The notes under the pieces are model-generated. The model was not told where the DNA came from. It worked only from the letters and a program-made list of their open reading frames with translations, and made no database searches. Shown here piece after piece: positions 25,465 through 34,921 of a DNA stretch of 55,620 nt (its first letter is position 1; each line of letters starts with the position of its first letter). The stretch comes from Alcaligenaceae bacterium (GTDB lineage Bacteria > Pseudomonadota > Gammaproteobacteria > Burkholderiales > Burkholderiaceae_B): positions 1-55,620 of the forward strand of contig CANCOC010000011.1 in assembly GCA_947379755.1 (NCBI GenBank). The letters run 5' to 3'. The position numbers and the translations under genes were made by a program.

Positions 25465-25938
25465 ATGTCCGACGTGATCAATATCCAGCCCGCGCGAGTA
25501 CCCGAGGACGTGCCGGTTGTGAGACAACTATTTTGCGAGTATGCCCAAAGCCTTGCTATCGATCTGTACTTTCAGGACTTTGAGGCAGAGCTCGCTTTGC
25601 TCCCTGGTAAGTATGCAAACCCTTCAGGCAGACTGATTCTTGCGTGGAGAGGATCACAGGCAGTCGGCTGCGTAGCGTTACGTCGAATCAATGACAGCAC
25701 CTGTGAACTCAAGCGGCTCTACGTCAGGCCTGAAGTCCGAGCGCTGCAATTGGGACGCCAGCTTGCACAAAGAATTTGCACTGAGGCCCGTGAGGCCGGC
25801 TATCAGAGAATTTTCCTCGATACACTTCCCACGATGACTGCTGCAATCAGTCTTTATGCATCTATTGGCTTTATGCCGGTTGAGCCTTATGTATTCAATC
25901 CGATTGAAGGTGCAATATTCCTTGGTATGGAATTTTGA
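25465..25938 (+). CDS. GNAT-family N-acetyltransferase
   Basis: The 157-residue protein fits the GNAT fold: the acceptor-side start INIQPARVPEDVPVVRQLF, ELKRLYVRPEVRALQLGRQLAQRI as the acetyl-CoA binding A motif (R/Q-x-x-G-x-G/R-like), and IFLDTLPTMTAAISLYASIGF as the B motif. It transfers an acetyl group to an amine, but the substrate cannot be told. No clear ribosome binding site precedes the ATG. It stands alone, divergent from the OB-fold gene. Confidence 0.82.
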   Translation: MSDVINIQPARVPEDVPVVRQLFCEYAQSLAIDLYFQDFEAELALLPGKYANPSGRLILAWRGSQAVGCVALRRINDSTCELKRLYVRPEVRALQLGRQLAQRICTEAREAGYQRIFLDTLPTMTAAISLYASIGFMPVEPYVFNPIEGAIFLGMEF

Positions 25939-26173
25939 AATATGTAGATATATCCATAGATATATTGTCAGCAGTGACCTAAACCACGATGATTCCAAAT
26001 ACGGTTTGGGATTCCAACACCGGATTCATGTGACCGACGATACAACGACTTGTGCGAGAGCAACCCACTGGTCTGAACATCTCCACAATCGTCACAACTC
26101 ATGTGACAGTATCGCCCTCACGCTGACAGGTTCGCGCTGACTGACGCGCCTAACCGATCCAAAGGAGTTAAAA

Positions 26174-26467
26174 ATGAAAACTAATCTCATTGCTGCCGCA
26201 GGCTTTTCTATTGCGACAATACTTGCTGGGCAGGCATTAGCCGATCCAGGCCCTCCAACGCCAAAGACAACTGAACAGATTCAATCGGAACTGGCTGAGG
26301 CAAGACGAACAGGAGAGATCGTTGCAGATGAAAGCGGAAAAAAAATGAATGAGTTGTATCCAGATCGCTACCCTTCCAAGAGGGTTACACAGTCAAATAC
26401 ACAATTGAGTGCTGAAGGTCCTCCCGGAGGCGCGACGCGGACCATCAACTTTACTACCGGGGATTAA
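26174..26467 (+). CDS. DUF4148-type exported small protein
   Basis: The 97-residue protein has a signal peptide (KTNLIAAAGFSIATILAGQALA) and a DUF4148-like stretch TTEQIQSELAEARRTGEIVADESGKKMNELYPDRYP. DUF4148 proteins are short periplasmic proteins abundant in Burkholderiales, with no known function. AAAGGAG lies 6-7 bases before the ATG. The 285 bases between it and the next gene contain an imperfect hairpin just after the stop (about 26489-26525) and no gene that I can support. Confidence 0.72.
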   Translation: MKTNLIAAAGFSIATILAGQALADPGPPTPKTTEQIQSELAEARRTGEIVADESGKKMNELYPDRYPSKRVTQSNTQLSAEGPPGGATRTINFTTGD

Positions 26468-26752
26468 GCCCTTTTGATAAAACAGGAATCATCGGCCTGG
26501 CAACCAGAAGGTTGTCATGCCGGTGACTCGAAGTGAATCATCATCCGGTATTTTTCATGCAGCATGAAATTGCCCAAAGACATCTTAAACACAGATTGAT
26601 CATGCGCCTCAGGCTCACGCCAACGATGCACAATATAAGAAACGCGTATAAGAGACCAAACGCACACAGAGAGCATGGCAGAGATCGCACCAACTTCTGT
26701 GTCAGGTTGATTCGTCATGTAAAAACTGTTGGTCCTGTATGGCTATAAATAT

Positions 26753-27889
26753 TTATTGATTTCTGACAAAATCAATCAGAATCTCGCTCAGAATCAGTGG
26801 CTGCTCCTGCTGAATCCAGTGACCCGCTCCCTCAACCAGAATCGTGCCGCGAAGCTGTGTCGTGAATGTTTCCTGGAGAGACTGGAGCCCTCCCGGCGTC
26901 TGAAAAACACCCCAGTCGCTCTTACCTGCGACGAACAATGAAGGTACATCTATTTTTCGTCCGGCAAAGATATCAAGGTCTCTGTCAGTGCGACTCGTCC
27001 GATAACCTTGCAAGCCGCCCTGAAATCCGTTGCGACCATACTCTTGGCTGTAGACTTCCAACTCATGATCTGGCAACCACTGACATGCAGCGATATTCTC
27101 ATGCGAAGGCATTTCTGAAGCCACAGATTCGGCCATGCCTGCATCTTGATCCATGACGTAGTACCGGGGGAGTTTTTCCCATTCACTGGCTATCAATGCA
27201 CTTAAGGCAAAGGGTTTGTTTTGCGGCCAATCCGCACTTTTCATGTGGTAATACGCCCGCAAAAAAGCATGCAGCCCTTGTCTGGCCTCCCACATATTTT
27301 TGTTTGCAACCTCGGTGGCGTAATAGCGCTGATAATATTTTCTGGGTGGATCGAGTTGTGCCAACTCCTCGTGGATCCGATTTGCTGGTTTGGACGGCAT
27401 CGGAACGTTGGCTGTATTAAAAGGTAGCGACTCAGGTGCTCCGCGAAAGGGAGAACTCATCATCACCACAGAACGAAATACATCTGGACGGGTTAATGCA
27501 CACCATCCGGCGAGCGGCGAACCTTGATCATGTCCAATGACGGCCGCAACTGAGTGGTAGCCCAGTGCGGATACGAGTGCCAGCATATCCAGAATTTTAT
27601 TGAGCGTGCCAAAGGGACGCAAGTCATCCTGGAAAGTCACCTCAGTTCCACCACTTCGACCATAGCCTCTGACGTCCGGGGCGATCACGTGGTAACCCGC
27701 CGCAGCCAAAGGCAGCATCACCTTGCGCCAGCTGTAGGCAAGTTCAGGAAAGCCATGCAGCATGAGCACAGCCTGGCGACCTGGCGTCTCATAGCCTGCT
27801 TCCAGGATATGCATCGAGATGCCATTCACTTCATGAATCATTCGTGATCGAATTCCTGCTGGCAGAACTGCTGAGCTCAATGGCGTCAT
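26753..27889 (-). CDS. Alpha/beta hydrolase, epoxide hydrolase-like
   Basis: The 378-residue protein is an alpha/beta hydrolase with oxyanion motif HGFPELAYSW, nucleophile elbow GHDQGSPLAG (aspartate nucleophile), a probable acid in GKSDWG and the base histidine in GAGHWIQQEQP. The aspartate in place of serine and the HGFPE motif point to soluble epoxide hydrolases, with fluoroacetate or haloalkane dehalogenases as alternatives. GGAGG precedes the ATG. It is divergent from an acyl-CoA synthetase gene and the two may serve the same catabolic route, which is inference. Confidence 0.82.
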   Translation of the reverse strand: MTPLSSAVLPAGIRSRMIHEVNGISMHILEAGYETPGRQAVLMLHGFPELAYSWRKVMLPLAAAGYHVIAPDVRGYGRSGGTEVTFQDDLRPFGTLNKILDMLALVSALGYHSVAAVIGHDQGSPLAGWCALTRPDVFRSVVMMSSPFRGAPESLPFNTANVPMPSKPANRIHEELAQLDPPRKYYQRYYATEVANKNMWEARQGLHAFLRAYYHMKSADWPQNKPFALSALIASEWEKLPRYYVMDQDAGMAESVASEMPSHENIAACQWLPDHELEVYSQEYGRNGFQGGLQGYRTSRTDRDLDIFAGRKIDVPSLFVAGKSDWGVFQTPGGLQSLQETFTTQLRGTILVEGAGHWIQQEQPLILSEILIDFVRNQ

Positions 27890-28009
27890 TTTAAGTCTCC
27901 TCCTGTTTGCGTGAGCTTACACTTATCCAGAATCAGCCGCTTACTGTTTGCATATAACCTGATACATTCATCCAAAACAACAATACAACAATACAGACAG
28001 AGACAAAAC

Positions 28010-29548
28010 ATGAAAGACAGAACCATCCGGGCTGGCAGCGAAGCACTGACTTATGACGTATTCAATACGTTGAGTGATCAAGTCGCCTCGGGCATTGCAA
28101 ATATGGGCGTCAAAGAAGGAGACGTGATCGCGGTGTATATGCGCAACAGCATGGCATATCTTCAAATCATTCAAGCCTGCAAGAGGCTGGGCATTTATTA
28201 CTGTCCAATCAACTGGCACTTTACCGCTGAGGAAGTCGCATTCATTATCTCGGACAGCGGCACAAAAATCCTGTTTACTGAATCAGCACTGATTGACGCG
28301 GTGCTTGAAGCTTTACCGCATGAATTGAGACTGATCAGTACTCAATCGAATAAAAATGAATTATCAGCACCAGACACTCTGGTCAATATTATGAGTCCGC
28401 GGGTGCAGGACTTTGATGTCTGGCGCAATGCCCATACACCCTTCATCGGTCAAGCAGTATCGCCTCGTGGTCACATGGCTTATACATCCGGGACGACCGG
28501 ACGCCCCAAGGGGGTCGTCAGATTTCCTGTTGCAATCGAGCAGCTTGAAGCTCAGCAAGTTTTCATGCAGGAAGTAGTTGTCAATGCACTGGGTTTGCGT
28601 GCTGGCTGCAGGGCATTGCTGCCAGCACCTATCTACCATAGTGGCCCAAGCATTTTCACCCAAATGTCTCTCAGAGTATGTGATACGTTCATTGTCATGG
28701 AGCGTTTTGATCCGCAAGAGGTATTGCGTCTGATTGAACTGTATCGTATCAACGTTGTTTACCTCGTACCGATCATGTATGTCAGGATGCTAAAACTTCC
28801 AGAATCCGTCCGAAAAAAATATGATCTGTCATCTCTGAATTTCGTGGCGTCGACTGGATCCCCCTGCCCGCCTGAGATCAAGCGTCAGATGATTGAATGG
28901 TTTGGAGAGATCATCTACGAAACCTATGCCTCAAGCGAAGCTGGCATGATTACGGGTATCGGCTCGGTCGATGCCTTGCGTAAGCCAGGCAGCGCAGGTA
29001 AACCGATTGGTCGCGGCATTATCAGGATTTACGATCAAAACGGACAAGTCTGTGATCCAAACGTCCCTGGCAAAATATATGTCCATCAGCCTGCCTATGC
29101 AGACTTCACGTACAGAGATAATCCAGAGGCAAGAAAGAAAATTGAACGGGATGGATTAATCACACTTGGTGATATCGGCTATCTGGATGAAGACGGATTT
29201 TTATTTGTCTGCGACCGCGAATCGGATATGGTGATTTCGGGCGGAGTGAATATTTATCCCGCTGAAATTGAAAGCGAGCTCATTTCACATCCAGACATCG
29301 CGGACTGCGCGATCGTTGGCATCCCGGACGAAGAATATGGGGAAAGACTTCTAGCCTTTGTACAACCGTTCAGAGATGCGGAACTGTCGGGCGACGCGCT
29401 TAGGCAATGGCTCAAACCCAGGATGGCAGGCTATAAAATTCCACGCGAATTTAGATTCCAGATGGATCTTCCCCGTGATGACAGCGGGAAGATTGTCAAA
29501 CGCAAATTGCGCCAGCCATTCTGGGAACATCATGTGCGCAAAGTATGA
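28010..29548 (+). CDS. AMP-forming acyl-CoA synthetase
   Basis: The 512-residue enzyme belongs to the ANL superfamily and activates a carboxylic acid to its CoA thioester through an acyl-adenylate. The P-loop-like motif is AYTSGTTGRPKGVV, the A5 motif is YETYASSEAGM, the A7 motif is TLGDIGYLDEDGFLF and the A10 lysine is in DDSGKIVKRKL. It resembles medium or long-chain enzymes, but the substrate is open. ATG 28010 gives the usual N-terminus; an upstream start at 27911 would add 33 residues with no family match. The gene is divergent from the epoxide-hydrolase-like gene. Confidence 0.88.
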   Translation: MKDRTIRAGSEALTYDVFNTLSDQVASGIANMGVKEGDVIAVYMRNSMAYLQIIQACKRLGIYYCPINWHFTAEEVAFIISDSGTKILFTESALIDAVLEALPHELRLISTQSNKNELSAPDTLVNIMSPRVQDFDVWRNAHTPFIGQAVSPRGHMAYTSGTTGRPKGVVRFPVAIEQLEAQQVFMQEVVVNALGLRAGCRALLPAPIYHSGPSIFTQMSLRVCDTFIVMERFDPQEVLRLIELYRINVVYLVPIMYVRMLKLPESVRKKYDLSSLNFVASTGSPCPPEIKRQMIEWFGEIIYETYASSEAGMITGIGSVDALRKPGSAGKPIGRGIIRIYDQNGQVCDPNVPGKIYVHQPAYADFTYRDNPEARKKIERDGLITLGDIGYLDEDGFLFVCDRESDMVISGGVNIYPAEIESELISHPDIADCAIVGIPDEEYGERLLAFVQPFRDAELSGDALRQWLKPRMAGYKIPREFRFQMDLPRDDSGKIVKRKLRQPFWEHHVRKV

Positions 29549-29576
29549 AATGCCGCACTTTTAATAATCTGCAGGA

Positions 29577-30974
29577 TTACACAATTCCTGTCAGATAGTA
29601 CGCAGCAATCACTACAAATACAGCCACAGTCTTGATGATTGTGATTGCAAAAATATCGCCGTATGACACACGATGTGTGAGACCCGTTACTGCAAGCAAC
29701 GTGATGACTGCTCCGTTGTGAGGCAAGGTATCCATGCCACCGCTGGCCATGGAGGCAACACGATGCAATACCTCAAGCGGAATGCCGGCCGCCTGGGCAT
29801 GCTCAATGAACGTACTGGCCATCGCAGCCAGGGCAATACTCATCCCGCCTGAGGCCGAACCAGTTATTCCCGCCAGGGCCGAGACGGTGACAGCCTCATT
29901 GACCAATGGATTCGGAATGGCGGACATGAAGTTGGCAACTGCCAGAAAACCGGGCAAGGCTGCGATGACTGCCCCAAAACCGTACTCTGAGGCAGTATTC
30001 ATTGAGGCAAGGAGCGCTCCGCCAATGGCAGACTTTGAGCCTTCTGCGAAGCGACCAGCAACCTTTTTGCCTGCCATGGCAAAAACAGACAGGATACCGA
30101 TGAGAAGTGCACCTTCAACTGCCCAGATCGCGGCGAGACCCTGAACGTTCACAAGAACGGGGGCTAGCTTGCCTACAACAGCGGGTACAAAGGATACAGA
30201 TTCGCCATAAAAAGATGGGATCAAGGCGGTGAATACCTTGTTCATGACACCCACCAGGACTAGGGGCAAAATGGCAATCAGTGGGTTCACCAGTTTTTCG
30301 TTCTCGACAGACTCAGGTTCGTTAACAAGATTTGTTCCGTAACCTTCACCTTTGGCTGCCGCCTGGCGCCTGCGCCACTCCAGATAAGTCAGGCCAGAAA
30401 CAACAATAAACACTGCACCAATCATTCCCAGCCAAGGCGCCGCATATATTGTGGTGTTAAAGAAAGTTGTTGGAATGATATTCTGGATTTGTGGTGTACC
30501 AGGCAGAGCATCCATCGTGAACGCAAAAGCACCTAGTGCAATCGTTCCCGGAATCAGCCTTTTGGGAATGTTGCTTTGTTTGAATATTTCTGCGGCAAAT
30601 GGATAAACGGCAAAGACCACCACAAACAGGCTGACCCCCCCATAAGTCAACACCGCACAGACGGCGACAATAGAGAAAATCGAACGCTCACGGCCAATCA
30701 TACGGATCACAGACGAAACAATCGACTTTGAAAAACCAGATAACTCGATCACCTTGCCAAAAATGGCACCTAACAGAAAAACGGGAAAGTAGAGTTTGAC
30801 AAATCCAACCATCTTGTCCATGAAGAGGCCGGTAAACATAGGCGGCACAAGTGATGGATCGGTGAGGAGCACCGCCCCCATGGCAGCAACCGGTGCAAAC
30901 AGGATGACGCTATACCCTCTGTATGCAACGAAAATCAGAAAAAACAACGCCAGCAGCACTATCAGTAAATCCAT
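29577..30974 (-). CDS. GntP-family permease
   Basis: The 465-residue protein has about 12 membrane segments and belongs to the GntP group of proton-coupled organic-acid transporters (gluconate, 3-hydroxybutyrate and related hydroxyacids). Supporting stretches are GVSLFVVVFAVYPFAAEIF, ALGAFAFTMDALPGTPQIQNIIPTTFF, the GSASGGMSIALAAM segment and a final GMDTLPHNGAVITLLAVTGL. It lies in the same direction as the Bug receptor and two lyase genes upstream, but a hairpin terminator separates them. It could import the acid handled by this region. Confidence 0.8.
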   Translation of the reverse strand: MDLLIVLLALFFLIFVAYRGYSVILFAPVAAMGAVLLTDPSLVPPMFTGLFMDKMVGFVKLYFPVFLLGAIFGKVIELSGFSKSIVSSVIRMIGRERSIFSIVAVCAVLTYGGVSLFVVVFAVYPFAAEIFKQSNIPKRLIPGTIALGAFAFTMDALPGTPQIQNIIPTTFFNTTIYAAPWLGMIGAVFIVVSGLTYLEWRRRQAAAKGEGYGTNLVNEPESVENEKLVNPLIAILPLVLVGVMNKVFTALIPSFYGESVSFVPAVVGKLAPVLVNVQGLAAIWAVEGALLIGILSVFAMAGKKVAGRFAEGSKSAIGGALLASMNTASEYGFGAVIAALPGFLAVANFMSAIPNPLVNEAVTVSALAGITGSASGGMSIALAAMASTFIEHAQAAGIPLEVLHRVASMASGGMDTLPHNGAVITLLAVTGLTHRVSYGDIFAITIIKTVAVFVVIAAYYLTGIV

Positions 30975-31146
30975 GTTTATATCTTTTTAATGTCTGATCA
31001 GAGAAAACAGCAAGGAACTCACAAACCGTATAGCTGTGGTCTGGCTCCAAGCGTACAGGCAGAATCATAGTCTCTCTGAGCACCTCACTCTGGATGATGC
31101 AAAAAAGACATCGATAAGCTGGAAAGTTGTAATTGAGACAGGCGGC

Positions 31147-31181
31147 AAAAGGCCCACTCATGCGATGGGCATGGGTGGGCC
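31147..31181 (-). terminator. Rho-independent terminator after the Bug receptor gene
   Basis: Read on the minus strand, 31181-31169 and 31163-31151 form a 13-base stem (one G-U pair) around a 5-base loop, GC-rich at its base, followed by TTTT at 31150-31147. It lies 69 bases beyond the stop codon of the Bug receptor gene. It would separate the lyase/Bug transcript from the GntP permease gene. Confidence 0.75.
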
Positions 31182-31249
31182 AACGTTCATACAGGATCGA
31201 CAAGCCTGACGACACATGGTCGATGAGCCAGGCCAGGCGAGCCTGTTTT

Positions 31250-32218
31250 TTATTGAGCCTGAATATTTCCTTTGCGGGCGACCTCTGCCCATTTGACCTT
31301 TTCATTCTCAAGAAATGACTTGAACTCGGCCTGACTATTCAAAATGACCGTCGCACCCTGCTCATCGAGCTGTTTGGCAATAGCAGGATCCTGAGTAGCG
31401 TTGACCAATCCCTCTTTGATTTTATTCACGATCTCAACAGGCATGCCCTTTGGCCCAAACAAGCCATACCAGCTCAAGGATTGAACTTCAGGATAACCTG
31501 CCTGCTTAAAAGTGATAGCCTCGGGAAAGACGGGTAGTTTTTTTTCATCAGCAATACCAATGACCATGAGCTTGCCCGACTTCACATGAGGCAACGCAGT
31601 CAATACACTGGTTACACCCGCCTCAACGTGCCCGCCAATGATATCGACCATCAATGGTGAGCCACCCTTATACGGAACAGCCACCAGATTAATGCCTGCT
31701 TTCTGCTTGATGAGCTCACCAGTTAACTGAGTCTGGCCTTCGGAATAGCCAACACTGACATCGCTCTTCTTGCCTGCGGCGATAAACGCTTCAAGGTTTG
31801 GAAACTTGCCATCCTTTTGCACCACTAGTACGGAAGGAGATGCTGCAATCAGAGTGATTGGAGTGAAGTCCTTGTCGGTATCGTAAGGAACACTCTTGGT
31901 CAGGATCGGATTGATAATGTGCGAGCCGACCACCAGCATGATCTTGTAGCCATCAGGTGATGATTTGGCGATATCAGCAGAACCGATTGCACCATTTGCG
32001 CCTGCCTTATTTTCGACAATCACAGTTTGTCCCCAGACTTCAGATAGCTTGCTGCCGACCAGTCTGGCGATAATGTCGGTTCCTCCGCCCGGCGCATAGG
32101 GAACCATCAAGGTAACAGGCTTGGTCGGCCACGTCACCTCATTGGCGGCATGCGTAACAGGCGACGCGGCAAACAGGGAAAATGCAACAGCAGACAAACT
32201 GAATTTAAGACAACGCAT
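31250..32218 (-). CDS. Bug-family tripartite tricarboxylate transporter receptor
   Basis: The 322-residue periplasmic binding protein has a signal peptide (LKFSLSAVAFSLFAASPVTHA) and the TctC/Bug pattern: WPTKPVTLMVPYAPGGGTDIIAR, IVENKAGANGAIGS and VPYKGGSPLMVDIIGG. Bug proteins bind carboxylates, amino acids or nicotinate-type compounds and deliver them to TctAB permeases, or act as sensors. No tctAB genes are in the window. It follows the two lyase genes on the same strand, 29 bases after the first of them, so its ligand is probably their substrate or a precursor. Confidence 0.9.
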   Translation of the reverse strand: MRCLKFSLSAVAFSLFAASPVTHAANEVTWPTKPVTLMVPYAPGGGTDIIARLVGSKLSEVWGQTVIVENKAGANGAIGSADIAKSSPDGYKIMLVVGSHIINPILTKSVPYDTDKDFTPITLIAASPSVLVVQKDGKFPNLEAFIAAGKKSDVSVGYSEGQTQLTGELIKQKAGINLVAVPYKGGSPLMVDIIGGHVEAGVTSVLTALPHVKSGKLMVIGIADEKKLPVFPEAITFKQAGYPEVQSLSWYGLFGPKGMPVEIVNKIKEGLVNATQDPAIAKQLDEQGATVILNSQAEFKSFLENEKVKWAEVARKGNIQAQ

Positions 32219-32247
32219 ATTTTTTATATCCTGGTGATCGGGTTGAA

Positions 32248-33126
32248 TTATCTTGATTCTGGTTGCCGATGCTTTTCATCGAAATCCCAGACTTTCTGAA
32301 AACCAATCAAGAGACTAAATGCCTGAAAATCAGAAATTTCGTCATACCCGATTGAATCACCCGTATTTTTTAAGTTTGAGTAAGCCTTTTCAAGGGCATG
32401 TCCCATCGCGAGAAAACCCAGTCCGGGATGGATGGCCAGAGAAAAGCCCATGTCTTCAAGTTCCTGACTGGTCGGCTGCGGAGTACGGCCACCCTCCACA
32501 ATATTTGCGACCAGTGGCACATTAAAGGTCTTGCCAATCACGGCAAGCTCATCTTTCGATTCTGGGGACTCGACAAACAATACGTCCGCACCTGCATGCA
32601 AGTACTGGTCAGCGCGGCGCAGCGCCTCATCCAGCCCCAGTGTTGTGCGCGCATCTGTGCGGGCAATGATCAGAAAGTCTTTACGGTCACCGCGCGCTTC
32701 AACGGCAACTTTGATCTTGTCGACCATGTCCAGAGCGGGGATAACGCGACGTCCTTTAGTGTGACCACATTTTTTGGGGAACTCCTGGTCTTCGAGCTGG
32801 ATACCGGCAGCACCCGCCCGGATGTAGCCATCAACAGTGTGCGACACATTCAGTAAACCGCCATAACCGGTATCACCATCACAAATGACAGGCGTTGACG
32901 TTGCGCCACAAAAGGCGGCCACACGATTGACCATGTCCGTATAGGTTGCAAGCCCGGCATCAGGCAATCCCAGGTATGAAGCAACCGTGCCATAGCCCGT
33001 CATGTACAAACACTCAAAGCCAAGCTTGTCTGCAACCTTCAGGGAAATCATGTCAAAGATGCCAGGCGACACAACTAGTTTTTTCTGCGCAAACAGCGTC
33101 CTGAGATCTGTCTTTTTGGGGGTCAT
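32248..33126 (-). CDS. Isocitrate lyase/PEP mutase-family lyase (copy 1)
   Basis: The 292-residue enzyme is a short-form member of the isocitrate lyase/PEP mutase superfamily, close to 2-methylisocitrate lyase (PrpB) and 2,3-dimethylmalate lyase. It has the Mg-binding region CDGDTGYGG, the QLEDQEFPKKCGH motif with the catalytic cysteine, IIARTDAR and FVESPES. The KKCGH cysteine indicates a C-C lyase rather than a mutase. Its products would be pyruvate or glyoxylate plus an acid. It lies 72 bases downstream of a second family member and 29 bases upstream of a Bug receptor gene. Oxaloacetate decarboxylase activity is another possibility. Confidence 0.85.
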   Translation of the reverse strand: MTPKKTDLRTLFAQKKLVVSPGIFDMISLKVADKLGFECLYMTGYGTVASYLGLPDAGLATYTDMVNRVAAFCGATSTPVICDGDTGYGGLLNVSHTVDGYIRAGAAGIQLEDQEFPKKCGHTKGRRVIPALDMVDKIKVAVEARGDRKDFLIIARTDARTTLGLDEALRRADQYLHAGADVLFVESPESKDELAVIGKTFNVPLVANIVEGGRTPQPTSQELEDMGFSLAIHPGLGFLAMGHALEKAYSNLKNTGDSIGYDEISDFQAFSLLIGFQKVWDFDEKHRQPESR

Positions 33127-33198
33127 ACAAATGCCTCTTTTGTAATGTGAATGATTCGTCAGTAGACCGTGGCGTACTGTGTGGAGAACAGGGAGTAG

Positions 33199-34068
33199 TT
33201 ATTCTTGTGAAAGTAATTTTTTTTCAAATTCGCGGATGTGATCCAATCCAAGAGCATTGTTGGTCTGTTCCAGCGAGGCCATCCTGTCGACCCAGCTGCG
33301 CGAGTCACCCGTCTTTTTAAGATCGCTTAAAAAATCGCCCACTACTTTGATGGTGAGCCTGACAGTGCTGCTAGGAAATAATGCAATGGCATAGCCCATG
33401 TCCTGTAGTTCGCGCGCTGAGCGCAAGGGGGTCAGGCCTGTTTCAGACATATTGGCAAGCAAAGGGCCTGGCAACTCACGACCAATACGCTCCAGCTCCT
33501 CAAGAGACTGTGGGCCATCGACAAACAGTACGTCTGCGCCTGCCTGTTTAAAGAGCATGCAACGATCCAGGGCTTCTTGCAAACCCATCGGACCACGCGA
33601 ATCTGTGCGCGCGACAATCAGTGTTTCGGGATTGCTGCGCGCTGCGACAGCAGCCTTTATTTTACGGACGGCGACCTCCCGGGTTTCAACAATTTTGTTG
33701 TCCATATGGCCGCATCGCTTTGGCCACGCCTGATCTTCAAGTTGAATAGCCGCAACGCCCAGTAACTCCATGCCCCTGACAGTGCGAACCACATTCGCAA
33801 TATCACCATAGCCCGTGTCACAGTCAACAATCAGGGGAATGGTCGTGACACGGCGGATCGCAAGCACCGCGTCCTCAATGTCAGCGTATGCAACCAGGCC
33901 AATGTCGGGCTCACCATACCGTGTGGCAGCCGTGGCGTAGCCGCTGACGTACCCGGCATCAAACCCGGCCTGTTCGATCTGCCTGAGCTCAAGCGGAGAC
34001 CCGCCTCCAGGAATGACAACAATCCCTGGCTGCTCGAGCCGTTTACGTAAAGTTAATGCTGCGCTCAT
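33199..34068 (-). CDS. Isocitrate lyase/PEP mutase-family lyase (copy 2)
   Basis: The 289-residue enzyme is of the same superfamily as its neighbour but clearly diverged: CDTGYGDIANV in the metal region, QLEDQAWPKRCGHMDNK with the catalytic cysteine, IVARTDSRGPMG and FVDGPQS. It also fits PrpB-like lyases. It is the first gene on the minus strand, divergent from the GntR regulator with 98 bases between. AGGA precedes the ATG. Two lyase genes may act on different substrates or form a mixed enzyme; sequence alone does not decide. Confidence 0.85.
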   Translation of the reverse strand: MSAALTLRKRLEQPGIVVIPGGGSPLELRQIEQAGFDAGYVSGYATAATRYGEPDIGLVAYADIEDAVLAIRRVTTIPLIVDCDTGYGDIANVVRTVRGMELLGVAAIQLEDQAWPKRCGHMDNKIVETREVAVRKIKAAVAARSNPETLIVARTDSRGPMGLQEALDRCMLFKQAGADVLFVDGPQSLEELERIGRELPGPLLANMSETGLTPLRSARELQDMGYAIALFPSSTVRLTIKVVGDFLSDLKKTGDSRSWVDRMASLEQTNNALGLDHIREFEKKLLSQE

Positions 34069-34080
34069 ATTGTCCTACAC

Positions 34081-34094
34081 TTTTGTATGCAAAA
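34081..34094. promoter_or_regulatory. Candidate operator of the GntR regulator
   Basis: TTTTGTATGCAAAA is an imperfect palindrome with 5-base arms (TTTTG and CAAAA) and a 4-base spacer, close to the TTGTATACAA type of site bound by many FCD-class GntR proteins. It lies 13 bases before the lyase start codon, in the short gap shared with the divergent regulator gene. A TATAAAC stretch is nearby at 34107-34113. No experiment supports it. Confidence 0.4.
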
Positions 34095-34166
34095 TTTGTA
34101 GGATAGTATAAACTCATCTTTACTTAAGCTGTCAACCGTTCTCTACACTTCGCCTGCCTGCGCCTT

Positions 34167-34904
34167 ATGCCCGAATCGTCAACCGCTGCACTGCCTCCAA
34201 ACATTCCGACCAAACAATCGGTCGCCCGAAGTGGGGAAACTGTCAGAAAAATCGTCCAAATGCTTAAAGAACAAATCCTGGACGGACGCCTGGCCCCTGG
34301 TCAGAGATTGATTTCGAGTGATCTGGTTGAACAGTTCGGCGTAAGTCGCGGTCCTCTGCGAGAGGCCTTCAGACAGCTCGACGCAGAGCGTTTAATTGAT
34401 GTGGCGCCCAATCGCGGCGCCATTGTCAGAAGACTGGACGTGGTTGAGGTCAAAGAGCTCTATCAGATCAGGATGGCATTAGAGGGCTTTGCTGCCCGAC
34501 TGGCTGCCGAAAAAATCAACGAGTCAGATCACCGTGCTTACCTGACTGCGGTACTCGAGCGAGGCAGGAGACACCGGACCAATCCGATTTTTTCGGCATT
34601 CATTACGGATAATCGCGACTTCCATCAGGCGATCGTGCACATCTGTGGCAACCCGGAACTTGGCAAGCTGATCGATAAGTATCAGCAACCAGTCTTCATG
34701 ATCCAGCTCAGGCAGATCATTGGCACCGATCAGGTCATTGCCAACGCACTGGATGAGCATGAGCGGATTGCGCAAGGCATCCTCTCGGGCTCACCAGAGG
34801 CTGCCTATCTGGCCATGCAAACGCATCTGCTGCACTCTTCGCAACAGATACTGAGTTCTCCTGCGCTCAACAACATTCACCACTTAAAAAATTCAGGCCA
34901 TTAA
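34167..34904 (+). CDS. GntR-family regulator, FCD (FadR-like) subgroup
   Basis: The 245-residue protein has an N-terminal winged helix-turn-helix (about 25-95, with GQRLISSDLVEQFGVSRGPLREAFRQLDAERLIDV) and a C-terminal all-helical FCD ligand domain. Likely metal or ligand histidines are in RDFHQAIVHI, DEHERIAQGIL and MQTHLLHS. FCD regulators usually respond to small organic acids and repress the adjacent operon. It is divergent from the lyase genes and 17 bases upstream of the hydratase genes, so it probably controls both directions. Confidence 0.9.
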   Translation: MPESSTAALPPNIPTKQSVARSGETVRKIVQMLKEQILDGRLAPGQRLISSDLVEQFGVSRGPLREAFRQLDAERLIDVAPNRGAIVRRLDVVEVKELYQIRMALEGFAARLAAEKINESDHRAYLTAVLERGRRHRTNPIFSAFITDNRDFHQAIVHICGNPELGKLIDKYQQPVFMIQLRQIIGTDQVIANALDEHERIAQGILSGSPEAAYLAMQTHLLHSSQQILSSPALNNIHHLKNSGH

Positions 34905-34921
34905 AAGCTGAGGGAGAAGCC

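Noticed and set aside
26515..26748. Short frames on both strands (26515-26718 minus, 26533-26748 plus) after the DUF4148 gene
   Set aside because: They overlap each other on opposite strands, lack ribosome binding sites and show no family pattern; a hairpin near 26489-26525 is imperfect and lacks a T-run.
30910..31311. 133-codon minus-strand frame between the GntP and Bug genes
   Set aside because: It overlaps both genes in another frame and runs through a clear terminator hairpin; its sequence is not protein-like.
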